A stretch of 37,093 bases of DNA from Sideroxydans sp. (GCA_013791855.1 VMTA01000012.1:1-37093), one strand, 5' to 3'. Positions 15,244 to 24,139 are shown, counted from the first letter of the stretch. Notes: a model not told the origin generated them from the letters alone. Made by a program: numbers and translations.

Positions 15244-17505
15244 CTACATGTTCGTCCAGTTGCCACCCTCAAAGTCCCACAACGTCAAAGGCCGTGAAAA
15301 CAGATAGCCTTGGAACGTGCGACATCCGAAGGATACCAGCAGGTCGAGCTGATCCTGTGTCTCCACGCCTTCCGCCACCACTTCCAGACCGAGGTTCTGC
15401 GCCATGCCGATGATGGTCTTGGCGATCATCGCATCGCCCGGTTCGGTGACCACGTTGCGCACGAACGCGCGGTCGATCTTCAACTGGCTGATCGGCAGCT
15501 GGCGCAGATAGGAGAGCGAGGAATACCCCGTGCCGAAATCATCCAGCGAGAAGCGGATGCCGGCCGACTTGAGGCGGCTGATCTTGCCTATCGCCTCATC
15601 CACGCCGTCCACCAGCGAGGTCTCGGTCAGCTCCAGCTTGAGCAGCCCCGGCTCGACCCCGCAGCTATTCACGATGGACAGCACATCCTCGACGAAATCG
15701 GCCCGCATGAAGGCGGCTGCCGAAACGTTGACCGCCAGCGGGATACGCGCGAAGTCCGCTTTCTCCTGCCAGCGCTGTAGCCGCTGGCAGGCCTCGCGCA
15801 GCACCCAGAAATCGATGTCGGCGATCATCCCCGACTCCTCCGCATGCGAGATGAACGCGTTCGGGAACAGCAAGCCGCGCTCGGGATGTTCCCATCTGAG
15901 CAGCACCTCGGCACCGATGCAACACCCTGCCGCATCGACCTGCGGCTGGAAATACAACTGGAACTGCTGCGCCTGCAAGGCCAGATGCATATCCTTGTTC
16001 AGTCTGGCCCGCAGCTCCAGCGCCTGCTGCATGGAGGGATCGAAGAAGCGCAGTGTCGCGCGCCCGCTGTTCTTGGCCTGATACAGCGCCACATCGGAAT
16101 GCTTGAGCAATTCGTCTATGCTCTTCTCGCTGCCATGGAACAGCGTCACGCCGATACTGGCAGTACCGTGGTATTGCTGGCCGTTGAGCAGGTAGGGCAG
16201 ATTGAGCGACGCCAGCACCTTGGTGGCCACCGACTCCGCGCGCGGCACCACATCCAGCTCGGTATCGAACAGGTTGGCCAGCATGACCACGAACTCGTCC
16301 CCGCCCAGTCTAGCCACCGTATCTCCCGTGCGTACACAGGCAAGTAGCCGGTGCGCCACCTCGACCAGCAACTGGTCACCGACATCGTGTCCCTGCGTGT
16401 CATTGAGCTCTTTGAAGTTATCCAGATCGATGAACAGCACCGCGCCGTAACTCTGGTTGCGATCGCAGGCCGCCATCGCCAGCTGCAAGCGATCGATCAG
16501 CAGACGACGGTTGGGTAATGAAGTGAGCGTATCGTAATAGGCGAGGCGGTTGATCTCCTCCTCGGCGGCCTTGCGGGTGGTGATGTCGCTGAATATCCCA
16601 ACGTAGTTCGTCACCTTACCCTGCTCGTTCCTGACGGCCGTGATGGTCAGTTGCTTGGGATAGATATCACCATTCTTGCGGCGGTCTAATAGCTCGCCTT
16701 CCCATCTACCTTCGCGTGCCAGCGTCGCCCACATCTCCTCGTAGAACGACTTGTCGTGCTTACCCGACTTCAGGATGGCCGGCGTCTTGCCGATCACCTC
16801 ACCCGGCTCATAGCCGGTGATCTCGGTGAAAGCTGTGTTGGCACGGATGATCCGACTTTCCGCATCGGTGATCAGGATGGCGTCGTGCGTCTCGAACGCG
16901 GTCGCGGCGATCGCCAGTTGCCGTTCCTTCAGCATGCGCTCGGTGACATCCAGATTTGTCGAACGCACCCCAAGCAACTTTCCCTGCTCGTCGCGCAGGT
17001 CGCTGCAAATATGTTCCAGCCAGCGTATCGCACCGTCCCGTGCGCGGATGCGGATCAGCAACCTCTCCGGCTTGCCCTGCTCGTGCATCTGGTAGACATG
17101 CTGGTCCCAGACTTCTCGATCTTCCTCCAGCACCAGACGCGACATCAGATGCGGCTGGTCATAGAAATCCGCCTGACTGTAGCCCGTGATCGTCAGACAG
17201 GAAGGCGACACATATTCGTACACACCCTCGATGTTGCGCACATAGATGAATTCCTGCGCCAGATCGGCCACCGCACGAAACAGATGCTGTCTATTGATGA
17301 TCTCGCGCCGCATCGCGACCAGTGTGGACAACAGAAAGCCGATGAATGTGCCGAGCACGACCGGGACGATGAATTGCTGGGGCTGGTACTCGGGTAAGAC
17401 GAAGAAAATCTGGAATGAGGCGAAAGACAGTACGATGACCAAGCCGAGCAGGGTGTATCGCAGATAGAGGTATCTATTTCTGCGCAGAAACGGAAGCATT
17501 TCCAT
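15244..17505 (-). CDS. PAS-PAS-GGDEF-EAL bifunctional c-di-GMP protein
   Basis: 753 residues. Two N-terminal membrane helices (14-37, 42-65) anchor it. Two PAS domains with PAC motifs follow (about 75-200 and 205-320, the latter with AYFD-like ITGYEPGEVIGKTPAIL). The GGDEF domain (about 325-490) has GGDEF in RLGGDEFVVML and an RTGD I-site. The EAL domain (about 500-750) has AEVLLRW in place of EALLRW, NVS, ELTETSL, DDFGTGYSSLSYL, LKIDRAFV and AEGVET, so catalysis looks possible. It could make or break c-di-GMP in response to a PAS-sensed signal. A GGGGAGA ribosome-binding site precedes the ATG. Confidence 0.93.
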   Translation of the reverse strand: MEMLPFLRRNRYLYLRYTLLGLVIVLSFASFQIFFVLPEYQPQQFIVPVVLGTFIGFLLSTLVAMRREIINRQHLFRAVADLAQEFIYVRNIEGVYEYVSPSCLTITGYSQADFYDQPHLMSRLVLEEDREVWDQHVYQMHEQGKPERLLIRIRARDGAIRWLEHICSDLRDEQGKLLGVRSTNLDVTERMLKERQLAIAATAFETHDAILITDAESRIIRANTAFTEITGYEPGEVIGKTPAILKSGKHDKSFYEEMWATLAREGRWEGELLDRRKNGDIYPKQLTITAVRNEQGKVTNYVGIFSDITTRKAAEEEINRLAYYDTLTSLPNRRLLIDRLQLAMAACDRNQSYGAVLFIDLDNFKELNDTQGHDVGDQLLVEVAHRLLACVRTGDTVARLGGDEFVVMLANLFDTELDVVPRAESVATKVLASLNLPYLLNGQQYHGTASIGVTLFHGSEKSIDELLKHSDVALYQAKNSGRATLRFFDPSMQQALELRARLNKDMHLALQAQQFQLYFQPQVDAAGCCIGAEVLLRWEHPERGLLFPNAFISHAEESGMIADIDFWVLREACQRLQRWQEKADFARIPLAVNVSAAAFMRADFVEDVLSIVNSCGVEPGLLKLELTETSLVDGVDEAIGKISRLKSAGIRFSLDDFGTGYSSLSYLRQLPISQLKIDRAFVRNVVTEPGDAMIAKTIIGMAQNLGLEVVAEGVETQDQLDLLVSFGCRTFQGYLFSRPLTLWDFEGGNWTNM

Positions 17506-17588
17506 TTGAATCTCCCCCTCTATAATCGGCCTGCCCCCTCAGACTGCCGCAACCAAACGCACCGCATCAAAACTGTAACACAGTAGCC

Positions 17589-18008
17589 TCACCCGAACAG
17601 CTTCTGCCACCAGCGGCGGCGATTGCCCGGCAAGGGCGCTTCGTCCGCGATCAGCGACGGCGGCATACGGCTAAGCATCCAGCGTGGCGGCACCGGGGTG
17701 CTGCTGCATGAACTGCCGACGCTGGCCGGGTCGTGGATCTTGATCAGCGTAGGGTGCTCCATATCGTCGGCATACACGATACCGCAGTGCGTACAGTCAT
17801 GTTCGCGCCGCAGCAATGCATCCACCTCCGTGATGAACTCGTTCAATGCCTCGACCGTCATCGTCTGCGGCACCGGCTCTTCGCCGACCATACTGATATA
17901 CCAGCCCTCCGGCTTCGCCCGCACCGCCGCCCACAAGATATCCAGATCGGTCCAGTGCAGCATGCCGCGAAAAGGTCCTTTCATTCGATTCAGGAATTCC
18001 TGACTCAT
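17589..18008 (-). CDS. Conserved hypothetical protein
   Basis: 139 residues, GGGAG ribosome-binding site 4-5 bases before the ATG. The N-terminal 90 residues are globular and aromatic (GPFRGMLHWTDLDILWAAVR, EGWYISMVGEEPVP) with CTHCG at 72-75, possibly half of a metal site; the C-terminus is basic and Trp-rich (RRRWWQKLFG). No family recognised. It is followed on the same strand only by the PAS-GGDEF-EAL gene 83 bases downstream, and preceded by a zinc-ribbon gene 50 bases upstream. Confidence 0.6.
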   Translation of the reverse strand: MSQEFLNRMKGPFRGMLHWTDLDILWAAVRAKPEGWYISMVGEEPVPQTMTVEALNEFITEVDALLRREHDCTHCGIVYADDMEHPTLIKIHDPASVGSSCSSTPVPPRWMLSRMPPSLIADEAPLPGNRRRWWQKLFG

Positions 18009-18058
18009 GATGCTCCCGTCTCATCCGTTATCGTTTCATGGCGATGACGTGCTACCGA

Positions 18059-18319
18059 TCAATCGCAGCCTCCGCCATCCCCGCCGCAACTTCCGCCCCA
18101 GTCTCCTCCTCCGCCGTCACTTCCGCCGGTACTCGGGACGCCCATATTCCGCTTCATTCGATCCACCTGCGCCTTGTTCTTCTCGAACTCTGCATCGATG
18201 GACTCGATCTGTTGCGCAGAATACAACAGTGCCTGCGGCAAGGCAGCACCGCACGATTCGCAACGCGGTACGCGGCGATTGAAGATCGGGAAGTTACAAC
18301 TCGGGCACCGATATCTCAT
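18059..18319 (-). CDS. Zinc-ribbon protein with glycine-rich tail
   Basis: 86 residues. Residues 5-26 form a zinc ribbon with two CxxC knuckles (CPSC, CESC), followed by a short helix (LLYSAQQIESIDAEFEKNKAQVD). The last 25 residues are almost all Gly, Asp and Ser, with two further Cys. The tail resembles those of surface/TPM-type or exported proteins, but there is no signal peptide. No weighty ribosome-binding site is seen. It may bind zinc and mediate protein contacts; function unknown. Confidence 0.55.
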   Translation of the reverse strand: MRYRCPSCNFPIFNRRVPRCESCGAALPQALLYSAQQIESIDAEFEKNKAQVDRMKRNMGVPSTGGSDGGGGDWGGSCGGDGGGCD

Positions 18320-18372
18320 TCCATTACCCAGCCTCTGATCTGTTCAGCCCTTTACGGAGCCTGCCCGGCCAA

Positions 18373-19539
18373 CTACACCACGCAGGCAGTGGCACGCACG
18401 ACCCGGTTGCGCCCGGCCTGTTTGGCCTGATACAGCGCGACATCGGCTTCCGCCAGCAGGTCTTTCATCTCACGTGCACCGGTGGTCGCGCAACAGGTGT
18501 AGCCGATGCTGATCGTGATGGCGATCGCGCCAGCCTCGGTCTGCAGCGGCGTGGCCGCCAGTATCTCACGCAACGATTCGGCCAATATCAGCGCACCCTC
18601 GGCATCGGTATCCGGGGCGATCACACAGAATTCCTCGCCGCCGTAACGCCCCAGCACATCGCCCGCGCGCAGTCGCTGCCCCATCAGCGCGGCAGCCTGG
18701 CGCAACACCTCGTCACCGAGCGGATGGCCGTAGATATCGTTGATGCGCTTGAAATGATCGATATCGATCATCAGCAAGGACATCGGGTGACCGCTGCGTT
18801 GCGCCCGCACCAACTCCCCCTGATCCATCAATGCGCGGCGATTGGGCACGCCGGTCAAACTGTCGGTCATCGCCAGATGCATGATCTCCCGGTCCGTGCG
18901 CTCCTTGATCATCAGCACAAAACCCACCGATCCAAGCAAGGCGGTAGCCATCACCGCGATGAACGAGATGACCTGCACCCAATGGATGGCGACATGGTTC
19001 TGCGGTTGCGCGAAATCAACTAAACCGGACAAAGCCGCCACTGCCCGCATGGCAAGTACCAGCAGGATCATCAGCACACCGCCGAACAGCAAGCGCCATG
19101 CCCGGCCCTTGCGCGTCTCGGTATCCGACAGCAAGGCATGCGCGATCAGCAGCACCTGGAATGCATAGATCAATCCACACCAGATGAAACGGCCCGCTAT
19201 GTCGTCGATCAGCATGCCGGTCGTAGCCAGCATCAGCACGACCGGCACGAAGAACTTCCAGAGTGCAAATTCGCGTCGCTGGAATTCGTAGATGGCTGCC
19301 AGGATCAGCGCATGGGAAGCCGCCTTGAACATGTTCGCGGCAACGATAGAAAGCTCATCCGGGACTGACCCACGTGCGGCGACCAGCAACCAGGTCAACG
19401 TCTCCAGCAGCACCGCGATCGCCCACTTGTTCAATCCCTGCTCGCGCCCCTTGACGGAAGCCGCAACGAACAGGCTCAACACCATGAGCGAATTGGCCAG
19501 TATCAGGGAGAACAACAGGGTGCGCGGATCGAGAAGCAT
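18373..19539 (-). CDS. Membrane-anchored diguanylate cyclase (GGDEF)
   Basis: 388 residues. The N-terminal 215 residues contain about seven hydrophobic helices, as in 7TM-type sensor cyclases. The GGDEF domain spans about 225-385 with TDSLTGVPNRRALMDQG, DIDHFKRINDIYGHPLGDE and active site GRYGGEEF; an RAGD I-site sits five residues before GGEEF. The enzyme should synthesise c-di-GMP and be subject to product inhibition. Start ATG lacks a strong Shine-Dalgarno. It is probably transcribed alone or with the zinc-ribbon gene 53 bases downstream. Confidence 0.9.
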   Translation of the reverse strand: MLLDPRTLLFSLILANSLMVLSLFVAASVKGREQGLNKWAIAVLLETLTWLLVAARGSVPDELSIVAANMFKAASHALILAAIYEFQRREFALWKFFVPVVLMLATTGMLIDDIAGRFIWCGLIYAFQVLLIAHALLSDTETRKGRAWRLLFGGVLMILLVLAMRAVAALSGLVDFAQPQNHVAIHWVQVISFIAVMATALLGSVGFVLMIKERTDREIMHLAMTDSLTGVPNRRALMDQGELVRAQRSGHPMSLLMIDIDHFKRINDIYGHPLGDEVLRQAAALMGQRLRAGDVLGRYGGEEFCVIAPDTDAEGALILAESLREILAATPLQTEAGAIAITISIGYTCCATTGAREMKDLLAEADVALYQAKQAGRNRVVRATACVV

Positions 19540-19923
19540 GGAGGAAAAGGCAGATAAAAAGAGTCGCGAAGATTAAGCGGAATGCACGCAGCATAGGTTG
19601 CCAGCCGGTCAGGGTCAAATATTCACCTCCTGTTCCGCATCCAGCGACGCCGCCACGAAGAGCCGATGGTGGAGATCGCAATATCCCATATGGAAGGAAG
19701 TTGCGGTGTCATCGACATGCTCAAGGAAGCCGGTTCGCCCATCTTCAGCTGCCACCACAAGCCTGAGCACGGGCTATCCGCAGGCCTATATATTTTTATT
19801 TGTTTACAAAGGAAGTTTCAGACGGTAGCTTTATGCCCTGTCTGCAGAACGCCCATTCACTGAGCTGCGACAATATGGGCTATCCGCATGCGTAAACAAT
19901 AATCCAGCCCGAAAAGGATCATC
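19540..19923. other. 384-base non-coding gap
   Basis: No convincing gene is seen. A 65-codon plus-strand frame at 19666-19863 lacks a ribosome-binding site and any family resemblance. The stretch has an A/T-rich patch around 19788-19812 (TATATATTTTTATTTG) that may hold a promoter for the gene at 19924, and a 12-base direct repeat listed separately. Confidence 0.5.
19771..19888 (+). repeat. Pair of 12-base direct repeats
   Basis: GGGCTATCCGCA occurs at 19771-19782 and again at 19877-19888, 106 bases apart, in the non-coding gap upstream of a small gene. It may be a regulator-binding repeat or a trace of a local duplication. Confidence 0.5.
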
Positions 19924-20157
19924 ATGCACCGCACATACATACGCATCCCCGCCCACTTCTATCGCGTCACGCTGCACAACCCTACGGACAGCGTAACCAT
20001 GGCACTGGTGCCCGACGAGAACAATGCCACCCTGATCGCCCATCTGCTCACCGAGCATTACGGCCTGCGCAAGGACGAGCACATCACGGTCACCACCACC
20101 GTGATCCGGCACGAAGACGAACGCACCACCGGTCAGGTCGTGCTCTCCAGCAACTAA
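19924..20157 (+). CDS. Small hypothetical protein
   Basis: 77 residues with AAGGA 6 bases before the ATG. Predicted mostly beta-strand with one helix (ATLIAHLLTEHYGL), charged and cytoplasmic. No family recognised. Its last 4 bases overlap the 3' end of the convergent spermidine-synthase-like gene. The ribosome-binding site and the well-formed amino-acid composition favour a real gene. Confidence 0.55.
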   Translation: MHRTYIRIPAHFYRVTLHNPTDSVTMALVPDENNATLIAHLLTEHYGLRKDEHITVTTTVIRHEDERTTGQVVLSSN

Positions 20158-20900
20158 AGAATCAGGCGCCCCTCCTCGCAGCCGGGCAGCGTCGCCAGCC
20201 TGTCCAGCATCAGCGATAGCGCCAGACCGGCATCTTCCTTTGCCGCTCTCTTATGTAATTCTTCCAGGGAAATATCTATAGGCTCACCCGTCGCCGCGAA
20301 GGCGATGGTGTTGCCGCTGGCACAACGCGGAAATCTCACCGCACGCTGCTCGAAGGCTGATTCGACGAAAGCGAAACCGCCCTTCACGCCGTCGCTCAAG
20401 CCGATGAGGTTGACCGCCAGGATGCCCTGATCGGTCAGCTTCTCGCGGCAAGCTTTGTAGAACGGCAAGGTGTTCAGATCGCCGGGATGCGAGTGATCGT
20501 TGAAGCCGTCCACCATGATTAAGTCGAAATGCTGTTCAGTCTGATAAACGAACTCCACCCCGTCGCCCACCACCAATTCCAGCCTTGCCGGATCGTCCGG
20601 CAGACAGAACGATTCCTTCGCCGCCTTCACCACCTTGGTCTCTATCTCCACCACGGTCAGATGCGCGGCCGGTCTGTGTTTGTACAGGAACTTGGTCTGC
20701 GAACCCGCACCCAGACCGATCAGCAACACCCGTTTCGGAAAATCGCCGGTGCGCAACAGCAGCGCCGCCATCATCACCCGTGTGTATTCGAATGCCAGAT
20801 CGAACGGACTATCGATGCGCATCGCGCCCTGCATCCATGCCGAACCGAAATGCAACGTGCGCAAGCCGTCAATCTCCTTCACCTCGACCGTATATCCCAT
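20154..20900 (-). CDS. Spermidine synthase-like methyltransferase-fold protein
   Basis: 248 residues. A class I SAM/decarboxy-SAM binding core is visible: VLLIGLGAGSQTKFLY (motif I), LTVVEIETKVVKAAKESF (acidic loop), LVVGDGVEFV and HFDLIMVDGFNDHSHPGDL (motif with the spermidine-synthase Asp). The family's N-terminal beta-barrel part is short. It could transfer aminopropyl groups or be a related methyltransferase-fold protein; with no speD nearby, polyamine synthesis is not assured. Lies 15 bases downstream of the DUF455 gene. Confidence 0.78.
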   Translation of the reverse strand: MGYTVEVKEIDGLRTLHFGSAWMQGAMRIDSPFDLAFEYTRVMMAALLLRTGDFPKRVLLIGLGAGSQTKFLYKHRPAAHLTVVEIETKVVKAAKESFCLPDDPARLELVVGDGVEFVYQTEQHFDLIMVDGFNDHSHPGDLNTLPFYKACREKLTDQGILAVNLIGLSDGVKGGFAFVESAFEQRAVRFPRCASGNTIAFAATGEPIDISLEELHKRAAKEDAGLALSLMLDRLATLPGCEEGRLIL

Positions 20901-20915
20901 GCTGTAACCGTCCCC

Positions 20916-21716
20916 TTATGAACCCTGTTCCGACAACGCCTGCAACTCCGCTTCGCTGAACCCTGCCGCCCGTCGTGCTTCCAGATTGAACGGCCCGCGC
21001 AAGGGCGCTGGATGATGTTGCGCGAACAAACCGGCATAGGTCGCAAGCGGCTCCAGCCCGCGTTGCGCGCACAAATGATCGAACCAGCGAATGCCGATCT
21101 GCACATGCCCCACCTCGTCGCGCATGATCACATCCATGATGGGTGCTATCGCCTTATCGCCCGCCTGCACCAGCCGCGCCTTCATGCCCGGCGTCACGTC
21201 CAGCCCGCGCGCCTCCAGCGTGCGCGGCAACAAGGCCATGCGCGCCAGCACATCGTGCCGCGTCTTCTGCGCCATATCCCACAGCCCGTTGTGCGCGGGG
21301 AAATCGCCGTAGGCAAAACCCAGCGTGTGCAAGTGATCGTTCAGCAGGGTGAAGTGCAGCGCTTCTTCCTCCGCCACCCGCAACCAGTCGGCGTAATACT
21401 CACGCGGCATACCCGCGAAACGCCACAGCGCATCCAGCGCCAGATTGATCGCATTGAATTCGATATGCGCCATCGCATGCACCATCGCCGCACGACCTTC
21501 CGGGGTATGCATGGCGCGCCGCACCACGTCGCGCGGCGCGATCAATTCAGGTCTGGCGGGATGTCCGGGGATGGGTAGTGCGCACGCCAGGCTGGTATCG
21601 GCGTCAAGCGCAAGCTGGCCGTCCGACCAGCGCTGCACCAGCTTCCGCACGCCGTCACATTTTGCGGCCGCATCCCGTTCAGCCAACAGCTGGCAGGCAG
21701 CCAGTCTCAATTCCAT
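20916..21716 (-). CDS. DUF455 family ferritin-like protein
   Basis: 266 residues from the ATG at 21716; a TTG at 21728 would add four residues and place the start 4 bases after the upstream gene's stop. The core has ferritin-like metal motifs: HAMAHIEFNAINLALDALWRF (E and HxxE), EEALHFTLLNDHL (ExxH) and MRDEVGHVQIGIRWF (ExxH), suggesting a di-iron four-helix bundle, as in MiaE-like DUF455 proteins. Substrate unknown. Sits in a DUF4389-DUF455-spermidine-synthase-like run. Confidence 0.85.
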   Translation of the reverse strand: MELRLAACQLLAERDAAAKCDGVRKLVQRWSDGQLALDADTSLACALPIPGHPARPELIAPRDVVRRAMHTPEGRAAMVHAMAHIEFNAINLALDALWRFAGMPREYYADWLRVAEEEALHFTLLNDHLHTLGFAYGDFPAHNGLWDMAQKTRHDVLARMALLPRTLEARGLDVTPGMKARLVQAGDKAIAPIMDVIMRDEVGHVQIGIRWFDHLCAQRGLEPLATYAGLFAQHHPAPLRGPFNLEARRAAGFSEAELQALSEQGS

Positions 21717-21732
21717 CGGAGTGGACAAGCAG

Positions 21733-22014
21733 TTATTTCTCGACAGACGGCCATTCGCTGAATGGGAAAGGCATGTCTTCTGTCACGAAGGTCAGATAGT
21801 CCACGGTCTGCCGCAAGTAGATGCCCAGACTTCTGCCGAACTCAAGCAAACGCGCATTGGGTGCGTCATTCACCAGCACGATCACGAACTGGATGATCGT
21901 AACGATACCCAACACGGTGCCGCTCACATGGAACGCCAATCCCATCAGCAGCATGAACAGCCCGCGCACCCAGATGTTGCGCTTGCTGCCCGTCGGTCCA
22001 GTTGATTCGTTCAT
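21733..22014 (-). CDS. DUF4389 membrane protein
   Basis: 93 residues. Two hydrophobic helices (residues 15-33 and 36-49) followed by NARLLEFGRSLGIYLRQTVDYLTFVTEDMPFPFSEWP, the signature of the DUF4389 family (small inner-membrane proteins of unknown function). A GGGGGAAC ribosome-binding site precedes the ATG. It precedes the DUF455 gene in the same direction. Confidence 0.82.
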   Translation of the reverse strand: MNESTGPTGSKRNIWVRGLFMLLMGLAFHVSGTVLGIVTIIQFVIVLVNDAPNARLLEFGRSLGIYLRQTVDYLTFVTEDMPFPFSEWPSVEK

Positions 22015-22102
22015 CGTTCCCCCTGCATATTCCAGCCGGTTATGTGTTCGCCCCTAAAGTAGCGGGAAATATATCCGATATAAGGTTCAAACGGAGGGCA
22101 TC

Positions 22103-22255
22103 ATGGTCAATATCTACCTCACCACCGACCCGCACACGCACCGCGCACTGTATGACAGTGAATCCCGATTCATGGGGCTGTTCCATTCGATGCGCGATGC
22201 CTATGAAGCACTGGGCGACCTGCTGAATTTCTGCAGCATCCGCTCCGCCAGCTAG
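22103..22255 (+). CDS. 50-residue small protein
   Basis: A short plus-strand frame, ATG at 22103, stop TAG at 22253-22255, preceded by a strong ribosome-binding site (CGGAGGG, 22092-22098). The peptide is soluble, His/Asp-containing, with one helix (SMRDAYEALGDLLNFC) and a single Cys. No family recognised. It is divergent from the DUF4389 gene, and followed by a small hairpin (22281-22297). Confidence 0.5.
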   Translation: MVNIYLTTDPHTHRALYDSESRFMGLFHSMRDAYEALGDLLNFCSIRSAS

Positions 22256-22280
22256 AAGGCAAGGGTCTGCATCACCTCAC

Positions 22281-22297
22281 AGCGCCATCATGGCGCT
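22281..22297. terminator. Small hairpin between convergent genes
   Basis: AGCGCCA (22281-22287) and TGGCGCT (22291-22297) form a perfect 7-bp stem with a 3-base loop between the ends of the 50-residue gene and the EI24 gene. Only a weak T tract (ATT) follows, so it is a modest terminator candidate. Confidence 0.4.
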
Positions 22298-22299
22298 AT

Positions 22300-23037
22300 T
22301 CAAATGCCGGTACGCCCGGCAGATTGCAAACGCAGTTGCTGCAACTCATCGAGACACAGGTGGATGAAAGCCAGCGCGACATACACCGGCGCAATGAAGT
22401 TCAGCAGCGGCACGAACTGCAACAGTCCGGCCAACGCGCCCAACAGATAGAGTTTCCCCGAAGCACGCTCGAAGACCTGTGCCATCTCTTCGCGACTGGC
22501 ATGTTCGGCCAGTGCGTCATAGCGGAACAGGCGCTGGTTCAGATAAGCCATGAGCACGATGGGCAACACCAGCGCAAAGGGCGTGAACAACCACAAAGGC
22601 AGACTGATGATCCAGCCCAGGCAATACACCGACACGGCCATCAGCGCATTCGACACGTTCCCCGCCGCTGTGCCGCCCTGCTTGCGATCCAGCGCCGGAT
22701 AATCCTTTGCTGCGACATGCTCGACCATGGTCGGCATCGCAAAGATCGCCGTGATCAGCAACGCCGTCACGAAGATCGCCGGCAACAGCAGCAACACCAG
22801 CACGGTCGCGATCAGATAATGCGTCGCCACTGCCAGGAAGCCCTGCGCCAGCCATTGCTCCAGCGAAGTCTGCTGCACCAGCCCGGTCAGCCCCGCCATC
22901 CAGCTGCCCCAAAAGATGAACGCCGCGCCCACCCACAACACGATCGCCAGCAACATCGGCCACAGCACCAATGCCAGCATGCGGGGATGGAAAAAGGTCT
23001 TGAGCGCGGCAAGTAGCGCCCTGGGCACACTATTCAA
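22300..23037 (-). CDS. EI24-domain membrane protein (CysZ-like)
   Basis: 245 residues with about five to six membrane helices. The EI24/CysZ pattern shows in RALLAALKTFFHPRMLALVLWPML, LLPAIFVTALLITAIFAMP and RLFRYDALAEHASREEMAQVFER before the last helices. Family members include the sulfate importer CysZ, but no cysteine genes are close, so the substrate is open. Start is TTG at 23037 with GGAG 9 bases upstream (a GTG at 23028 is possible). Confidence 0.78.
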   Translation of the reverse strand: MNSVPRALLAALKTFFHPRMLALVLWPMLLAIVLWVGAAFIFWGSWMAGLTGLVQQTSLEQWLAQGFLAVATHYLIATVLVLLLLPAIFVTALLITAIFAMPTMVEHVAAKDYPALDRKQGGTAAGNVSNALMAVSVYCLGWIISLPLWLFTPFALVLPIVLMAYLNQRLFRYDALAEHASREEMAQVFERASGKLYLLGALAGLLQFVPLLNFIAPVYVALAFIHLCLDELQQLRLQSAGRTGI

Positions 23038-23066
23038 TGTCTACTCCATGACTCGTGATCAGGACA

Positions 23067-23519
23067 TCATCTCTTCAGTGCTTTAAGGACACATGCTGCG
23101 GTGAATATCAGCAACCCTGCGATGAAGATCAGCCCACCCCATTTGAATTCAGTGATGTTCAGGAATAATCTGGCTGCGAATTCCCCCATCATGCCCGATG
23201 CACTATCAGTTATTCCGCTGAACATATTCCTGCCGCCCTTGGGTGTGAGCGCGCTCTTGATGGCCGGAAACAGCAGCACGATCCATACGCCGACGGGTGC
23301 AAAGAACAGTCGTTTGGTCTGCCCGAGATACAGCATCACCGGTGCCGCAAGCGCGAAGATCACCACCAGATACGCTTCGATCTGCGCAATACGGTGATAG
23401 CTGACATCACCATAAACGGGGATGCTGGTCAGCGGAAGGAACACCCCTACTGCCAGCATCGCCGATGAGACATACAGCGCCAGATCCAGATCAGCCCTGA
23501 TTTTTGATTTCGGTTTCAT
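23067..23519 (-). CDS. Hypothetical four-helix membrane protein
   Basis: 150 residues with four predicted membrane helices (about 17-34, 48-66, 74-90 and 125-147) and a hydrophilic loop. The basic N-terminus (MKPKSKIR) suggests it is inside. GGGGATAAG precedes the ATG. No family recognised. It lies between a GNAT gene and the EI24 gene on the same strand. Confidence 0.6.
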   Translation of the reverse strand: MKPKSKIRADLDLALYVSSAMLAVGVFLPLTSIPVYGDVSYHRIAQIEAYLVVIFALAAPVMLYLGQTKRLFFAPVGVWIVLLFPAIKSALTPKGGRNMFSGITDSASGMMGEFAARLFLNITEFKWGGLIFIAGLLIFTAACVLKALKR

Positions 23520-23575
23520 CTTATCCCCTCACTCAGCACACCATATCCCGGTTCGACCCCAGTCTTCACTTCGAT

Positions 23576-24130
23576 CTACGACAAGCCCTTCTCCAACACC
23601 TCGAACTTCAAACCCATAACTTTTGGCAAGCCGAATCGTGGTTCGCTTTCAGGGAACGGTTTGAATTCCCCCGTGCGAGAAAAACCGCGCCGCTCATAGA
23701 ATGCGATCAACTCTTCGCGCAAAGTGATCACCTGCATCTGCAAACGCGAGACGCTCCACTGTTCCATCAGGAATCGTTCCGCCTCGTCCATCAAACGGCT
23801 GCCCAGCCCCCGCCCCTGCAGACCCGGCTTGATCACCAGCATCCCCAGGTATGCGGTTTGCGCATCCTGCCGCAGCAGATGTACCGAACCGATGGTCTCG
23901 CCGTCGTGCATACACAGCAGGAACTCCGACCCCGCTTCAGCGATCGACTGCGCGATCTCCTCCGCATCCGTGCGCTGCCCGCCCAGGATATCCGCCTCGG
24001 TCGTCCAGCCCGCGCGACTGGAATCGCCACGGTAGGCTGAATTGACCAATGCAACGATGGCCGCCACATCGTCATGCAACGCTTTGCGGAATGTCAGCTC
24101 ATTGATGAAGGTCTGGGCTCCGTTCGCCAT
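23576..24130 (-). CDS. GNAT family N-acetyltransferase
   Basis: 184 residues. The GNAT fold is visible in FLLCMHDGETIGSVHLL (beta4), YLGMLVIKPGLQGRGLGSRLMDEAERFL (acetyl-CoA loop, QGRGLG) and LIAFYERRGFSRTGEFKPF (beta5-alpha4). It matches the length of small-molecule or RimI-type acetyltransferases; the substrate is unknown. It lies 9 bases downstream of the TIGR03545 gene, suggesting co-transcription. Confidence 0.85.
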   Translation of the reverse strand: MANGAQTFINELTFRKALHDDVAAIVALVNSAYRGDSSRAGWTTEADILGGQRTDAEEIAQSIAEAGSEFLLCMHDGETIGSVHLLRQDAQTAYLGMLVIKPGLQGRGLGSRLMDEAERFLMEQWSVSRLQMQVITLREELIAFYERRGFSRTGEFKPFPESEPRFGLPKVMGLKFEVLEKGLS

Positions 24131-24139
24131 CGCGCAGTG

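Noticed and set aside
15244-17505. EAL degenerate because AEVLLRW replaces EALLRW
   Set aside because: The catalytic Glu is present and all other EAL catalytic motifs (NVS, ELTE, DDFGTG, LKID, AEGVE) are intact, so it is not a basis to call it inactive.
19666-19863. 65-codon frame in the 19.6-19.9 kb gap
   Set aside because: No ribosome-binding site and no recognisable family; kept as non-coding.
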